Shown here: one piece after another, positions 1 to 8,717 of the stretch
Layout: every line of letters starts with the position of its first letter
Position numbering within the stretch: position 1 is the stretch's first letter
DNA from: Craterilacuibacter sinensis
GTDB lineage: Bacteria > Pseudomonadota > Gammaproteobacteria > Burkholderiales > Chromobacteriaceae
DNA: 64,000 nucleotides
Assembly (NCBI RefSeq): GCF_009831765.1
Contig: NZ_WSSB01000003.1
Span: 203,855-267,854 of the forward strand
Direction of reading: 5' to 3'
The notes under the pieces: generated by a model
What the model saw: the letters and a program-made list of their open reading frames with translations, nothing else
What the model was told of the DNA's origin: nothing
Database searches by the model: none
Made by a program: the position numbers and the translations under genes

Positions 1-2
1 GT

Positions 3-1028
3 TCAGGCTTTGGGCAAGGTGGCCAAGTCCCAGCGCGGCTTGACGCTGAAGCCACCGGCGCCATGGGCGAATTTAAGGCGCATGGCACCGGCAAAGGCGA
101 TCATGGCACCGTTGTCGGTGCATAGCGCCATGGGCGGATAGAACACGGCAAAGCGGTATTTGGCCGCCGCAGCATTCAAACCTGCACGCAACTGCTTGTT
201 GGCGCCGACGCCGCCGGCGACCACGATGCGTTTCATGCCGGCTTTTTTCATTGCCTTCAGGCATTTATGCACCAGCACGTCGACAATGGCGTCCTGAAAG
301 GCGCGGCAGATGTCCATGCGCGCCTGTTCGCCGATTTCCCCTTCGCTGGCTTCTACCTGGCGCGTCAGCGTCAGTACCGCCGTTTTCAGGCCGGAGAAGC
401 TCATGTCCAGATTGTCCGAATGCAGCATCGGGCGCGGCAGGGTGAAGCGGTCCGGATCTCCGGACTCGGCTAGTTGCGACAGGCGCGGGCCTCCCGGGTA
501 ATCCAGCCCCAGCAGCTTGGCCGTCTTGTCGAAGGCTTCGCCGGCGGCATCGTCCAGCGTCTCGCCCAGAATTTCATAGTCGCCTATGCCGCGCACCGCC
601 ATGATCTGGGTGTGGCCGCCGGACACCAGTAGCGCCAGAAACGGAAACTCGGGCCGCGATTCGGCCAGTAGCGGCGACAAGAGGTGGCCTTCCAGATGGT
701 GGACTTCGATGACCGGTTTTTTCAGCGAGTAGGCCAGCGCATTGGCAAAACTGGCGCCCACCAGCAAGGCGCCGCCAAGGCCGGGTCCCTGGGTGTAGGC
801 GACGGCATCGATGTCGGCCAGCGTTTTGCCGGCTTCTTTCAGGCAGGCCTCGGTGAGCGGCACGACGCGGCGGATATGGTCGCGGCTGGCCAGTTCGGGA
901 ACCACGCCGCCGTACTCTGCATGCATCGCCATTTGCGTATGCAGTTGCTGGGCGATCAGCCCGGCTTCGAGGTCGTACAGTGCAACCCCGGTTTCGTCAC
1001 AAGACGATTCGATTCCCAATACCAGCAT
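3..1028 (-). CDS. tsaD: tRNA N6-adenosine threonylcarbamoyltransferase TsaD
   Basis: TsaD transfers the threonylcarbamoyl group from threonylcarbamoyl-AMP to A37 of ANN-decoding tRNAs, working in the cytoplasm with TsaB and TsaE. The protein opens with [14 protein letters not shown], the family's N-terminal signature, and has the metal-binding HHLEGH motif at about residues 110-115 and a late TDNGAM motif. The frame stays open upstream to 1331, but the family starts at this ATG, giving 341 residues, the usual length. It is transcribed away from the OsmC-family gene; the 148 bp between them must hold both promoters. The stop codon lies 3 bp inside the window edge. Confidence 0.96.
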   Translation of the reverse strand: MLVLGIESSCDETGVALYDLEAGLIAQQLHTQMAMHAEYGGVVPELASRDHIRRVVPLTEACLKEAGKTLADIDAVAYTQGPGLGGALLVGASFANALAYSLKKPVIEVHHLEGHLLSPLLAESRPEFPFLALLVSGGHTQIMAVRGIGDYEILGETLDDAAGEAFDKTAKLLGLDYPGGPRLSQLAESGDPDRFTLPRPMLHSDNLDMSFSGLKTAVLTLTRQVEASEGEIGEQARMDICRAFQDAIVDVLVHKCLKAMKKAGMKRIVVAGGVGANKQLRAGLNAAAAKYRFAVFYPPMALCTDNGAMIAFAGAMRLKFAHGAGGFSVKPRWDLATLPKA

Positions 1029-1176
1029 GATGGCTTCTTGATAAAACAATCTAAGCATTTTACCGGTGATTCTTTGCCAGCCCAAATCCGAGTGATAGGC
1101 TATTCGATTCGGGTGGCCATGTTGGCCGGTAAAATACGGATAAATACAGGTATTGCGCCTGTCAAAAGGGGAAAAG

Positions 1177-1593
1177 ATGAAAGCCAGGCTGAAATGGGTA
1201 GACGGGGTGTGTTTTATGGCGGAAACCGGTAGCGGGCACGCGGTGGTGATGGATGGTGCACCCGAAGGCGGCGGGCGTAATCTGGGGCCGCGTCCGATGG
1301 AGCTGTTATTGGTCGGCACCGCTGGCTGCACCAGCTATGACGTCCTGTCCATTCTGAAAAAATCGCGCCAGGAAGTGACGGACTGCTGGGTGGAGATGGA
1401 GGCCGAGCGTGCGGAAACCGAGCCCAAAATATTCACCAAAATCCATTTCCATTTCGTCGTCACCGGGCGCGGTCTGAAAAGCGATGCCGTCGAGCGCGCG
1501 ATCCGCCTGTCGGCGGAAAAATACTGCTCGGCCTCCATCATGCTGGGCAAAAGCGCCGATATTACGCATGACTTCGAAATCCGCGAAGATTAA
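1177..1593 (+). CDS. OsmC/YhfA-family protein
   Basis: This is a 138-residue OsmC-superfamily protein, closest in layout to the short YhfA group. Two cysteines in the expected contexts are visible, [11 protein letters not shown] (about residue 53) and [10 protein letters not shown] (about residue 116). In OsmC/Ohr proteins this pair forms the peroxidatic centre that reduces organic hydroperoxides; for the YhfA branch the substrate is not established. The ATG at 1177 is preceded by an AAAAGGGGA ribosome site; an in-frame TTG at 1153 is less likely. Confidence 0.85.
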   Translation: MKARLKWVDGVCFMAETGSGHAVVMDGAPEGGGRNLGPRPMELLLVGTAGCTSYDVLSILKKSRQEVTDCWVEMEAERAETEPKIFTKIHFHFVVTGRGLKSDAVERAIRLSAEKYCSASIMLGKSADITHDFEIRED

Positions 1594-1660
1594 GCCGGTA
1601 CTCGATAGCGGGGGCGGCTTCGTGGAATAATCGCCCGTATCAAACTACGAGGTAAACGCC

Positions 1661-2311
1661 ATGGCCGAATTGCTGGTCGATACTGTCCCGTTCCGGGTGG
1701 GCAATATTTTCTGCATCGGGCGCAATTACGCCGCCCATGCTGCCGAGCTTGGCAATGCACTGGAAGAAGAGCCGCTGGTGTTTCTTAAGCCCACTTCGGC
1801 GCTGATCGGCGAGGACGCGCCCATCACGCTGCCGGCCTATTCGCAGGATGTGCAGCATGAGGCTGAACTGGTGGTGCTGATAGGCAAGGGTGGGGCCGAT
1901 ATTGCCGAGTCCGGGGCGCTGGAACATGTCGCCGCCTACGGCATCGGGCTGGATCTGACTGCGCGTGATGTACAAAGCGAGGCCAAGCGCAAGGGCCTGC
2001 CCTGGGTCAAGGCCAAGGGCTTTCGTACGGCGGCCTGCGTGTCGGCACTGGTGGATGCGCGCCGTGTGCCCGACCCGCAAGCCCTGCATTTTTCGCTGAC
2101 GGTGAATGGCGAAACACGGCAGCAAGGCGACACGGCCATGATGCTGTTCTCGGTGGCAAACATTGTCAGCACGCTGTCGCGTATTTACGGCCTGGCCGAG
2201 GGTGATCTGATCTACACCGGCACACCGGCCGGCGTGTCGGCGCTGGCGTCGGGCGACACGGTCGCCGTGCAGCTTGATGGGCTGGTGAGTGCAGCCTGGA
2301 GGGTGGCGTAA
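1661..2311 (+). CDS. Fumarylacetoacetate hydrolase (FAH) family protein
   Basis: A 216-residue protein of the FAH fold, of the FAHD1/YcgM size class that includes acylpyruvate hydrolases and oxaloacetate decarboxylases. The metal-binding pattern is visible: HEAELVVLIGKG in the first half, then GLDLTARDVQ and a C-terminal YTGTPAGV loop. It starts 67 bp after the OsmC-family gene with a GAGG ribosome site, and its stop codon shares one base with the start of hslR, so the two are probably co-translated. The actual substrate cannot be read from sequence. Confidence 0.88.
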   Translation: MAELLVDTVPFRVGNIFCIGRNYAAHAAELGNALEEEPLVFLKPTSALIGEDAPITLPAYSQDVQHEAELVVLIGKGGADIAESGALEHVAAYGIGLDLTARDVQSEAKRKGLPWVKAKGFRTAACVSALVDARRVPDPQALHFSLTVNGETRQQGDTAMMLFSVANIVSTLSRIYGLAEGDLIYTGTPAGVSALASGDTVAVQLDGLVSAAWRVA

Positions 2312-2721
2312 TGGCGCGCGGCAAGGCGGTAGAGCAGGAAGACGACAGCCGCTTGCGACTGGATAAATGGCTGTGGGCTGCGCGGTTTTTCAAGACGCGC
2401 GCGCTGTCGCACGAGGCAATCGAGCTTGGGCGCATCGAAGTGAATGGCGAGCGGGTCAAGGCGTCGCGCGTGGTGCGCGAGGGCGATGTGCTGGATATGA
2501 AAATCCAGCAATTGCCGTGGCGGGTCACCGTATTGCAACTGTCCGGCCAGCGCAGGCCAGCCAGAGAAGCGCAGCTGATGTATGTCGAAGACGCCGAAAT
2601 CAAGGCCGCGCGCGAGGAAAAAATGTTGCTGCTCAAAGCCGAGCATGCCAGCTTTCCGCATGGCGAGGGGCGGCCGACCAAGCGGTCGCGGCGCGAGATC
2701 GACAAGTTTCGCGGCACTTGA
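2311..2721 (+). CDS. hslR: Heat shock protein 15, S4-domain RNA-binding protein
   Basis: This 136-residue protein consists of an N-terminal S4 RNA-binding domain (RLDKWLWAARFFKTRALS, through VNGERVKASRVVREGDVL) and a basic, charged C-terminal tail. It matches Hsp15, which binds free 50S subunits carrying stalled nascent chains and helps recycle them. The ATG overlaps the stop of the upstream FAH-family gene in a TAATG arrangement, indicating translational coupling. Length and domain order fit the family. Confidence 0.9.
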   Translation: MARGKAVEQEDDSRLRLDKWLWAARFFKTRALSHEAIELGRIEVNGERVKASRVVREGDVLDMKIQQLPWRVTVLQLSGQRRPAREAQLMYVEDAEIKAAREEKMLLLKAEHASFPHGEGRPTKRSRREIDKFRGT

Positions 2722-2802
2722 TGCGCGCTTGCCTGCAGCGCGCGGCGGGTTTATTCTGCGCCGCTTCATAAGCTCACCCTTATGCGCTGCGGCGCACGTC
2801 CT

Positions 2803-3069
2803 ATGCGTAAACCCGATACCCGTGCGGCCATGTACGCGCTGATTGCCCAGGTGCGCGCGGCCATGCCGTTTCATCTGCCGGTCGCGGCCATCTGCCAGGG
2901 GTTATGCAATGGCTGCTCGAAAAAGTTGCTGGAGTTTCTGGATGTCGAGCTGCTTGACTGGCAGGCACGGCTGGATGCCGGCGAAATGCCCAAGCTTGGC
3001 GAAATCGACAAACTCGCGCGCCTGAGCGGCAAGGTCTACAAGGTCTTGCAGCGCAATCAGCTGGTGTAG
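2803..3069 (+). CDS. Small conserved-looking protein of unknown function
   Basis: An 88-residue frame from ATG 2803; an in-frame ATG at 2782 would add seven residues. I do not recognise the family. The middle holds a CQGLCNGCSKK stretch with three closely spaced cysteines, followed by an acidic helix and a basic C-terminus (LARLSGKVYKVLQ). There is no signal peptide or membrane segment. The cysteine cluster could hold a metal, but that is only a guess. It lies 81 bp after hslR in the same direction and has coding-like base use. Confidence 0.55.
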   Translation: MRKPDTRAAMYALIAQVRAAMPFHLPVAAICQGLCNGCSKKLLEFLDVELLDWQARLDAGEMPKLGEIDKLARLSGKVYKVLQRNQLV

Positions 3070-3405
3070 CGGCATGTTCACGATTTTCTGAGTGGCATCG
3101 TGTAAGCGGGTATTGCGCCATCGCTCGCAGTTTTTCCACAGGTGCCTGTTTTCTCTGGCCAACGAAGCTGAGTCTGTGAGAATCACCGCGCGTGTGAGCA
3201 ACTTGTGACGCCTGGCCATCTGCATGGTTGAGATTCCCCGGCTTTCGTCCAGATTTTTTGGCCTGCTGGCCAAACACGGTCACGCCATACTGGTTTTGGG
3301 CGGTGCTACACATTTGTGTGTGGCCGGACATTTTTTTAACATATCCTGTGCTGCTGCCCCGCAGGCACCGTCTGCCTGCGGGGCAGCATCGTATGAGGCT
3401 TTTGC
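3070..3405. other. Noncoding leader before the ECF operon
   Basis: No gene is supported in this 336-bp interval. Short open frames here lack ribosome sites and family resemblance. The main structure is the perfect inverted repeat at 3352-3388. The stretch before it (about 3280-3350) is T-rich and probably holds the promoter of the ECF operon, although no clear -35/-10 pair stands out. Confidence 0.5.
3352..3388 (+). promoter_or_regulatory. Strong leader hairpin upstream of the ECF operon
   Basis: Sixteen bases at 3352-3367 (TGCTGCCCCGCAGGCA) are perfectly complementary to 3373-3388, with a five-base loop. There is no T-tract directly after it, so it is not a classic terminator of the upstream gene. 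It ends 17 bp before the ATG of the first operon gene and leaves only GAGG as ribosome site. A role in mRNA stability or translation control is inferred. Confidence 0.55.
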
Positions 3406-3885
3406 ATGAATACAGATAGTCACCGCTCAGACGCGCTGCCGCTGCCGGGCGTGCATATGCAGCACGCGCATTTTTCCGTGCTGCGCTTGCGTCCCGGAGA
3501 CGACTTGCTGGCTGCACTTGATAGCTGGGTCGCCGAGCATCAGGTGCAGGCAGGCTGGGTTGCCGGCGTGGTCGGCAGCCTGAGCACCGCCGCGCTGCGC
3601 TTTGCCGGGCAGCCGGACGCCACGCTGCTGCAGGATGCTTTCGAGATCATAGCCCTGTCCGGCACGCTGGGGCGGGATGGTGCCCATTTGCACCTGTCGG
3701 TGGCCGATGCGCAAGGCGTGATGCGCGGCGGGCATGTGATGCCAGGCTGCATCGTGCGCACCACCTGCGAGCTGGTGCTGGGCGAGTTGCCGGGTGTGGC
3801 GTTCTGCCGTGTGCCTTGCCCGCTGTCCGGATACGATGAGTTGCAGCCTGTCCTTTTGAATCCTTTACACGAGAACCCGAGATGA
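3406..3885 (+). CDS. PPC (DUF296) domain protein, first gene of the ECF operon
   Basis: A 159-residue single-domain protein of the PPC/DUF296 type. Family marks include the early LRPGDDLLAAL, the central AGWVAGVVGSLSTAAL and the HLHLSVAD segment with a GGHVMPGC turn. Bacterial stand-alone PPC proteins form trimers; plant members carry AT-hooks, which are absent here. Its stop overlaps the start of the S-component gene (ATGA), so it belongs to the transporter operon. It may bind a ligand or regulate the operon; neither is shown. Confidence 0.8.
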   Translation: MNTDSHRSDALPLPGVHMQHAHFSVLRLRPGDDLLAALDSWVAEHQVQAGWVAGVVGSLSTAALRFAGQPDATLLQDAFEIIALSGTLGRDGAHLHLSVADAQGVMRGGHVMPGCIVRTTCELVLGELPGVAFCRVPCPLSGYDELQPVLLNPLHENPR

Positions 3886-4457
3886 ACCCATTGTTTTCCA
3901 CCCGTACCCTGACTCTGATGTCCGCCGGCATCGCCTTCAATATGGTGCTCGGCCAGCTCGCCTCCATGCTCAAACTGCCGATCTTTATCGATGCGATCGG
4001 CACTTTCGTGGTTGCCCTGCTGGCCGGCCCGCTGGCGGCGCTGGTGACAGGCTTGGTTACCAACCTGATCTGGGGTGTGCTGACCAGCCCGGTCGCTGCG
4101 GCCTTCGCGCCGGTGGCGGCGGTTATCGGCCTGGTCGCCGGGCTGTGCGCCCGCGCCGGCGGCTTTCGCTCTTTGCCGCGCGTGCTGTTGTCCAGCCTGC
4201 TGGTCACGCTGGCGGTGGTGGTGGTGGCAACCCCGATCCGCGCCTATCTGTTCGGCGGTGCGACCGGTAGCGGTGCCGATTTTGTCGTGGCCTATATGAA
4301 TGCGCTGGGCAGCAAGCTGCTTGAATCGGTGGCATTCACCGTGTTTGGCGTCAACCTGGTTGACAAGGTGGTCAGCGCGCTGATCGCCTGGTTGCTGGTA
4401 CGCGGCCTGCCCGAGCGCGTGCGCGCGCAGTTCCCGGGCGCGGCTCAGGTTCGCTGA
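3882..4457 (+). CDS. ECF transporter substrate-binding (S) component, substrate unknown
   Basis: This 191-residue integral membrane protein has about six hydrophobic segments and the small-residue-rich style of ECF S components (for example FIDAIGTFVVALLAGPLAA and GLVTNLIWGVL). S components bind a vitamin or cofactor precursor and associate with the T/A/A' module. Downstream and overlapping genes supply exactly that module, so this is a self-contained, dedicated system. I do not recognise a substrate-specific family. Its start overlaps the PPC gene and its stop overlaps ecfT (TGATG). Confidence 0.82.
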   Translation: MNPLFSTRTLTLMSAGIAFNMVLGQLASMLKLPIFIDAIGTFVVALLAGPLAALVTGLVTNLIWGVLTSPVAAAFAPVAAVIGLVAGLCARAGGFRSLPRVLLSSLLVTLAVVVVATPIRAYLFGGATGSGADFVVAYMNALGSKLLESVAFTVFGVNLVDKVVSALIAWLLVRGLPERVRAQFPGAAQVR

Positions 4458-5164
4458 TGCACCCGTTCACCGGTTTGGCCTTGCTGTTGCCGTTGGGGCT
4501 GCTGGCCATGCGTATCGATCTCCCGTCTCTGCTCGCAGTCGCTCTGGCACTGTTGCTGGTGGCACTCGGGATGCGGCCGCTAGGTGGTGCGCGCTTGCGG
4601 CAGTGGGCACTGGTGTTGCTGCCGCTGGCGCTGGGCTTGACGCTGGTGCATGGGCGCTATCTGGACAGTTGGCTGGGGCAGGTGGTGGATAACCGCCAGG
4701 CGGCCTTGCTGGCGGCGTTACGGCTGTGGTTGCGCGTCGCGATCGTGCTGGCGGCCGCCTTGCTGTGGCTGTCCAGCATTACCACGGCCAGCCTGACGCG
4801 TGCGCTGTTTGCCAGCCGCCTGCCGCCCGGCGTGGCTTATCTGCTGGCCAGTCCCTTGCTGTTGTCCGAGCAGCTCAAAGCGAGGCTGGCGGCGGTGTCC
4901 GAGGCGCAGGCTGCACGCGGCGTGGATGTGGCAGCGCCGTTTTTCCGCCGCTGGCGCAGTTTGCTGGCACTGGCCGCGCCGCTGGTGGTGTGGACGCTGA
5001 GCGACGTAGGTGAGCGCGCGGCGGCGCTGGACGCGCGGGCGTTTCGCAGCCGTTTGCGCCGCACTACGCTGGACGCGCCACAGCCAGCGATCTGGGAGCG
5101 CTGGCTGTGGTATGGCTGCGCGCTGCTGGCGCTGGTTCTGGCCGGGAGTCTGCTATGGCGCTGA
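4457..5164 (+). CDS. ecfT: ECF transporter transmembrane component EcfT/CbiQ
   Basis: A 235-residue CbiQ/EcfT-type protein with several transmembrane segments in the N-terminal half and a cytosolic helical region carrying the coupling motifs. An EAQAARGVD stretch around residue 150 matches the family Ala-Arg-Gly motif, and RAAALDARAF near residue 190 is the second. These short motifs contact the ATPases. It overlaps the S gene by one base and the next ATPase gene by ten bases. Confidence 0.88.
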   Translation: MHPFTGLALLLPLGLLAMRIDLPSLLAVALALLLVALGMRPLGGARLRQWALVLLPLALGLTLVHGRYLDSWLGQVVDNRQAALLAALRLWLRVAIVLAAALLWLSSITTASLTRALFASRLPPGVAYLLASPLLLSEQLKARLAAVSEAQAARGVDVAAPFFRRWRSLLALAAPLVVWTLSDVGERAAALDARAFRSRLRRTTLDAPQPAIWERWLWYGCALLALVLAGSLLWR

Positions 5165-6000
5165 TGCGTTTTTCCGGCGCGAGCCTGACCCGGCGCGGCG
5201 TCACGCAGCCGGCGCTGTCAGGGCTGGATTTTTCGCTGGCTCCGGGCGAGGTGCTGGCGGTACTGGGCGGTAGCGGCAGCGGCAAGAGTACGCTGGCTTG
5301 CTGGATGGCCGGATGGGTGCCGCATGCCTTGCCGGCGCAGTGCGACGGTACGGCCGTGCTGGGTGCTGAGAGCCTGGCCGGGGCGCAGCCGGTTGCTTGG
5401 GCGCAGCGGGTGCAGCTGGTGCAGGCCAACCCGTACGCTGCGCTGACCGGTTGCGCGTTCAGCGTGGCGGCCGAGGTGGCGTTCGGGCCGGAGAATCTGG
5501 GCTTGGCCGAAGCCGAGATCCGCCGGCGTGTTGCGGCAGCGCTGGCACTGTGCGAAGCCGACGCGCTGGCCGCGCGCCATCCGGCTTCATTATCGGGCGG
5601 AGAGGCGCAGCGCGTCGCGATTGCGGCGGCGCTGGCGATGCAGCCACAGCTGCTGTTGCTGGACGAGGCGTTCAGCCGGCTGACGCCGGCGGCGGCCACG
5701 AGCCTGCTGGGCCGTCTGCATGATCTGTGTCGTGACGGGATGGCGCTGGTGCTGTTCGACAAGCAGTTCGACCTGGCGGCGCGTCACGCCGGGCGCATCC
5801 TGCTGCTCGATGGCGGGCGGCAGGTGGCTTTGGGTGGTGCGGTCGAATTGTTCGATGTGGCGCTGACGCAGGTGAGGGCCTGCGACGCGCTGCGGGCCGC
5901 GCACCGGGCACGCCAGGCTGGCGCCTGGCATGCCGAGGTGTCGCCGCCGGTGACGACGGCGACCGTGGCTGCCCGTTTTGGCGAGGTATTACATGGCTGA
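5155..6000 (+). CDS. ecfA1: ECF transporter ATPase A1 with altered H-loop
   Basis: A 281-residue ABC ATPase. Walker A is GGSGSGKST (about 38-46), the signature is LSGGE (146-150), and Walker B is LLLLDE ending at Asp170-Glu171. The switch (H-loop) histidine, expected around residue 203, is replaced: the sequence reads VLFDKQFDLAARH, with lysine at that position. The D-loop is also atypical (FSRLTP). The ATG at 5155 overlaps ecfT by ten bases; upstream in-frame starts lie inside ecfT. Paired with the next ATPase it should form a heterodimer with unequal ATP sites. Confidence 0.88.
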   Translation: MALMRFSGASLTRRGVTQPALSGLDFSLAPGEVLAVLGGSGSGKSTLACWMAGWVPHALPAQCDGTAVLGAESLAGAQPVAWAQRVQLVQANPYAALTGCAFSVAAEVAFGPENLGLAEAEIRRRVAAALALCEADALAARHPASLSGGEAQRVAIAAALAMQPQLLLLDEAFSRLTPAAATSLLGRLHDLCRDGMALVLFDKQFDLAARHAGRILLLDGGRQVALGGAVELFDVALTQVRACDALRAAHRARQAGAWHAEVSPPVTTATVAARFGEVLHG

Positions 6001-6808
6001 ACCCGTTTTGCAGTTTCGCGATGTCGCATTTGCCTGGCCGGATGCGGCGCCCTTGCTGTCAGGCCTGAATCTGAGCGTCGCGCCCGGCGAGTGTCTGGCG
6101 CTGGTAGGGCGCAACGGTGCCGGCAAGTCGACCCTGTTCAAGCTCGCCTGCGGTCTGCTCAAGCCTGCGGCCGGACAGGTGACGGTAGGCGGGCTGGATA
6201 CGGCGCAGGCGCGTGCGCCGCAACTGGCGCGACAGGTCGCGCTGATGTTCCAGGAGGCCGAGCGCCAGATTTGCCACGACCAGGTCGAGGCCGAGGTCGC
6301 TTTCGCACCGCGTCTGGCCGGGCTGGACGCTAGCGAGCTGGCGCTGAAGGTGGCGCGCGCGCTGGAGCTGACCGGTCTTGCCGGACGTGCGCGCTGCCAT
6401 CCTTTTGATCTGAACGCCGGCGAGCGGCGCTTGCTGACGCTCGCGGCGCTGATTGCTCAGGATACGCCGCTGATCTTGCTGGACGAGCCGACGCGCGACT
6501 TTGACGCCGCGCAGCTGGCGTGTTTCGAGGCGTGGCTGACGCTGGCGCGCAGCGAGGGGCGGGCGCTGCTGTTTATCAGCCACGATCTTGACTTTATTGC
6601 CCGCCACGCCAGCCGCGTGCTGCATCTGGATGGCGGAGCCATCGTGGCTGATGGTCCGTCATGCCGGGTATTGCTGCATCCGGCGCTGCAGGCGCCCGAT
6701 GCGCTGCCGGCGCCGACCTTGCCGGCCTTGTGCCAGGCGCTGGGCCTGCCGCCCACTGCCGATGCGGACGCTTTTGATGCCGCCTGGCTTGCGCGGCTGC
6801 GCGGATAG
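5993..6808 (+). CDS. ecfA2: ECF transporter ATPase A2 with degenerate signature motif
   Basis: A 271-residue ABC ATPase with Walker A GRNGAGKST (39-47), a Q-loop in LMFQEAERQ, Walker B ILLDE ending at Asp164-Glu165 and an intact H-loop ISHD (His197). The signature motif is LNAGE (140-144) instead of LSGGE. Because an ATP site uses Walker and H-loop from one subunit and signature from the other, this change and the missing histidine of the first ATPase fall in the same composite site. The gene overlaps the first ATPase by eight bases. Confidence 0.88.
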   Translation: MAEPVLQFRDVAFAWPDAAPLLSGLNLSVAPGECLALVGRNGAGKSTLFKLACGLLKPAAGQVTVGGLDTAQARAPQLARQVALMFQEAERQICHDQVEAEVAFAPRLAGLDASELALKVARALELTGLAGRARCHPFDLNAGERRLLTLAALIAQDTPLILLDEPTRDFDAAQLACFEAWLTLARSEGRALLFISHDLDFIARHASRVLHLDGGAIVADGPSCRVLLHPALQAPDALPAPTLPALCQALGLPPTADADAFDAAWLARLRG

Positions 6809-6830
6809 CTTTTTCTATTTTTTTGGAGTC

Positions 6831-7188
6831 ATGAATGCAGAACATCCTGTTTATTCTCAATGCGGCACCTTACGGCAGCGAGCGCACCTTGTCGGCGCTG
6901 CGCCTGGCGACCACGCTGGCGGCCGATGCCGCTGAGCCCAGGCTTAGCCTGTTTTTGCTGTCCGATGCCGTCGTGGTCGCACAGTCCGGCCAGCAGGTGG
7001 CTGCCGGTCTGGCGCTGGGGCAGATGCTGGAAGAGTTGCTGGCACAAGGCGTGACCGTGCAGGCTTGCCGCACTTGTCTGGACGCGCGCGGTATCGGCGC
7101 TGCACAACTGCTGCCCAGGGTCGAGATCGGTACCATGCCGTCTCTGGCTGCGCTGACGCTGGCGGCGGACAAGGTGCTCAGTTTCTGA
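6831..7188 (+). CDS. DsrE/DsrF-like protein (start ATG at 6835)
   Basis: A 117-residue DsrE/DsrF/TusD-fold protein, read from ATG 6835 after a TTGGAG ribosome site; ATG 6831 is out of frame. It opens with NILFILNAAPYGSER, typical of the family, and carries two cysteines in ACRTCLDARG near residues 78-81. DsrE-type proteins often carry sulfur on such a cysteine, but many family members have other or unknown roles. It follows the second ECF ATPase by 26 bp and is probably its operon partner, which may hint at a sulfur-linked substrate; that is inference. Confidence 0.78.
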
Positions 7189-7370
7189 GTAGGGTTCGGC
7201 ATGGGGAGTCAAACCGTCTGCATGCTTTGCACTGGCAGAAGCCTCCACCGGGAAGGGAGCTAGCGCGCAGCATATGCCATCAATACCCATGTGCAATGGG
7301 GGTATATCTGCATCGGCCTGTGCGCAGTAGCTTGTGAACAGGCGCTAAGACGTGGCGGGTTGCGATTCCG

Positions 7371-7376
7371 TATAAT
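7371..7376 (+). promoter_or_regulatory. Consensus -10 hexamer just before the MFS gene
   Basis: TATAAT lies only eight bases before the ATG at 7385. No good -35 element sits 16-18 bp upstream. If used, transcription would start within a base or two of the ATG, giving a nearly leaderless mRNA. Confidence 0.35.
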
Positions 7377-7384
7377 CCGCCCCC

Positions 7385-8545
7385 ATGAAACCTTCTCTTC
7401 CCTTCGCGCCGCTGGCGGCGTTCTATTTCTGCTATTTCGCTTTTTTCGGCCTGTTCAGCCCGTTCTGGGGGCTATATCTCGAATCGCTGTCGTTCAGCGC
7501 CTGGCAAATTTCCCTGCTGATGTCGCTTTCCACGCTTGCGCGTATTGCCGCGCCGGGGCTGTGGGGCTGGCTGGCCGACCATCTGCGCCGGCGCCGTCCC
7601 ATTGTGATTGGCACCTCCATCGTGTCGGCGGCGGCTTTTGCCATGGTCGGGCTTAGCCCGGTTTTCTGGTGGATGTTTGCCTTTCTCGCGCTGTCGCATT
7701 TTTTCTGGGCCGCGGCATTGCCGCTGGTGGAGGCCAGCAGCGCCCACTTGACGCGCGCAACACCCGGGCGCTATAGCCGTATCCGGCTGTGGGGTTCGGT
7801 CGGTTTTGTCGTGACCTCGGTGGCCGGCGGCTATCTGTTTGACTGGCTGTCGATTGCCATCATGCCCTGGGTGGTGACTGCGACGCTGGTGCTGATTGTG
7901 TTTGCCGCGCTGGCGGTGCCGGATGTGGTGCCGGAAAGGGCGACGGATTCGCCTGGGCCGATTATGGCGACCTTGCGCCAGCCGGTGGTGCTGGCGCTGT
8001 TTGCCTGCTGCTTTTTGATGGCTTACGCGCACGGGCCGTATTATGTGTTCTATTCGATTGCATTGAAAAACGCGGGCTATGCACGCGACAGCATAGGCTG
8101 GCTGTGGGCTATCGGGGTGATGGCCGAAGTTGCCGCATTCTGGTTTATGCCGCGCCTGATGCGTAGCGCCTCGGCCGAGCGCCTGATGCGGGTGTCGCTG
8201 CTGGCGGCGGTGGCGCGCTTTGCCTTGCTCGCCCTTGCGCTGGAAACAGCGGCCTTGGCGGTGCTGGCCCAATTGCTGCATGGACTCACGTTTGGCGTGC
8301 ATCATGCGGCGGCCGTGGCCTTGTTGCACCGCTATTTTGCGCCGGCCCATCAGGCGCGCGCGCAAGGCTTTTACATCATTGCCGGCTTCGGGCTGGGTGG
8401 CAGTAGTGGCGGACTGATCAGCGGCTTGCTCTGGCCCATGGGTGGAGCGCTGGCCGTGTTCGGCATGTCGACGCTGGCCGCGCTGGGCGGTGTGATATTG
8501 GCCTTGCTGTTTTTGCGTTCCGTTAAACAGTCCGCTGCTGTTTAG
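7385..8545 (+). CDS. MFS transporter, HcaT/LacY-like branch
   Basis: A 386-residue major facilitator protein with about twelve hydrophobic segments. The first (AAFYFCYFAFFGLFSP) and the loop GLWGWLADHLRRRRP between helices 2 and 3 match the HcaT (3-phenylpropionate permease-like) branch. It probably moves a small organic acid or sugar by proton symport; the substrate cannot be assigned. No ribosome site is obvious before the ATG. The gene is monocistronic, with a terminator at 8580. Confidence 0.85.
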   Translation: MKPSLPFAPLAAFYFCYFAFFGLFSPFWGLYLESLSFSAWQISLLMSLSTLARIAAPGLWGWLADHLRRRRPIVIGTSIVSAAAFAMVGLSPVFWWMFAFLALSHFFWAAALPLVEASSAHLTRATPGRYSRIRLWGSVGFVVTSVAGGYLFDWLSIAIMPWVVTATLVLIVFAALAVPDVVPERATDSPGPIMATLRQPVVLALFACCFLMAYAHGPYYVFYSIALKNAGYARDSIGWLWAIGVMAEVAAFWFMPRLMRSASAERLMRVSLLAAVARFALLALALETAALAVLAQLLHGLTFGVHHAAAVALLHRYFAPAHQARAQGFYIIAGFGLGGSSGGLISGLLWPMGGALAVFGMSTLAALGGVILALLFLRSVKQSAAV

Positions 8546-8577
8546 ACGCTTTGTCCGATAATTGGACGCTCTGTCCG

Positions 8578-8618
8578 AAGCCTCGCAAGCCTTGTGCTGC
8601 GAGGCTTTGCTGTTTTTT
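8578..8618 (+). terminator. Rho-independent terminator after the MFS gene
   Basis: The stem GCCTCGCA (8580-8587) pairs with TGCGAGGC (8598-8605), and a six-T run follows shortly after. Just before it, two copies of GACGCTYTGTCCGA (8545-8558 and 8565-8578) lie in tandem. Confidence 0.75.
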
Positions 8619-8717
8619 ATCTCCGGCTTTCGCGTTGCAGCATGCACCGCTTGTAACAAGGTCGGACGATATGACAGAATGGAATCATCCCTATTGCAAA
8701 CACTGGCAAGAAAAACC

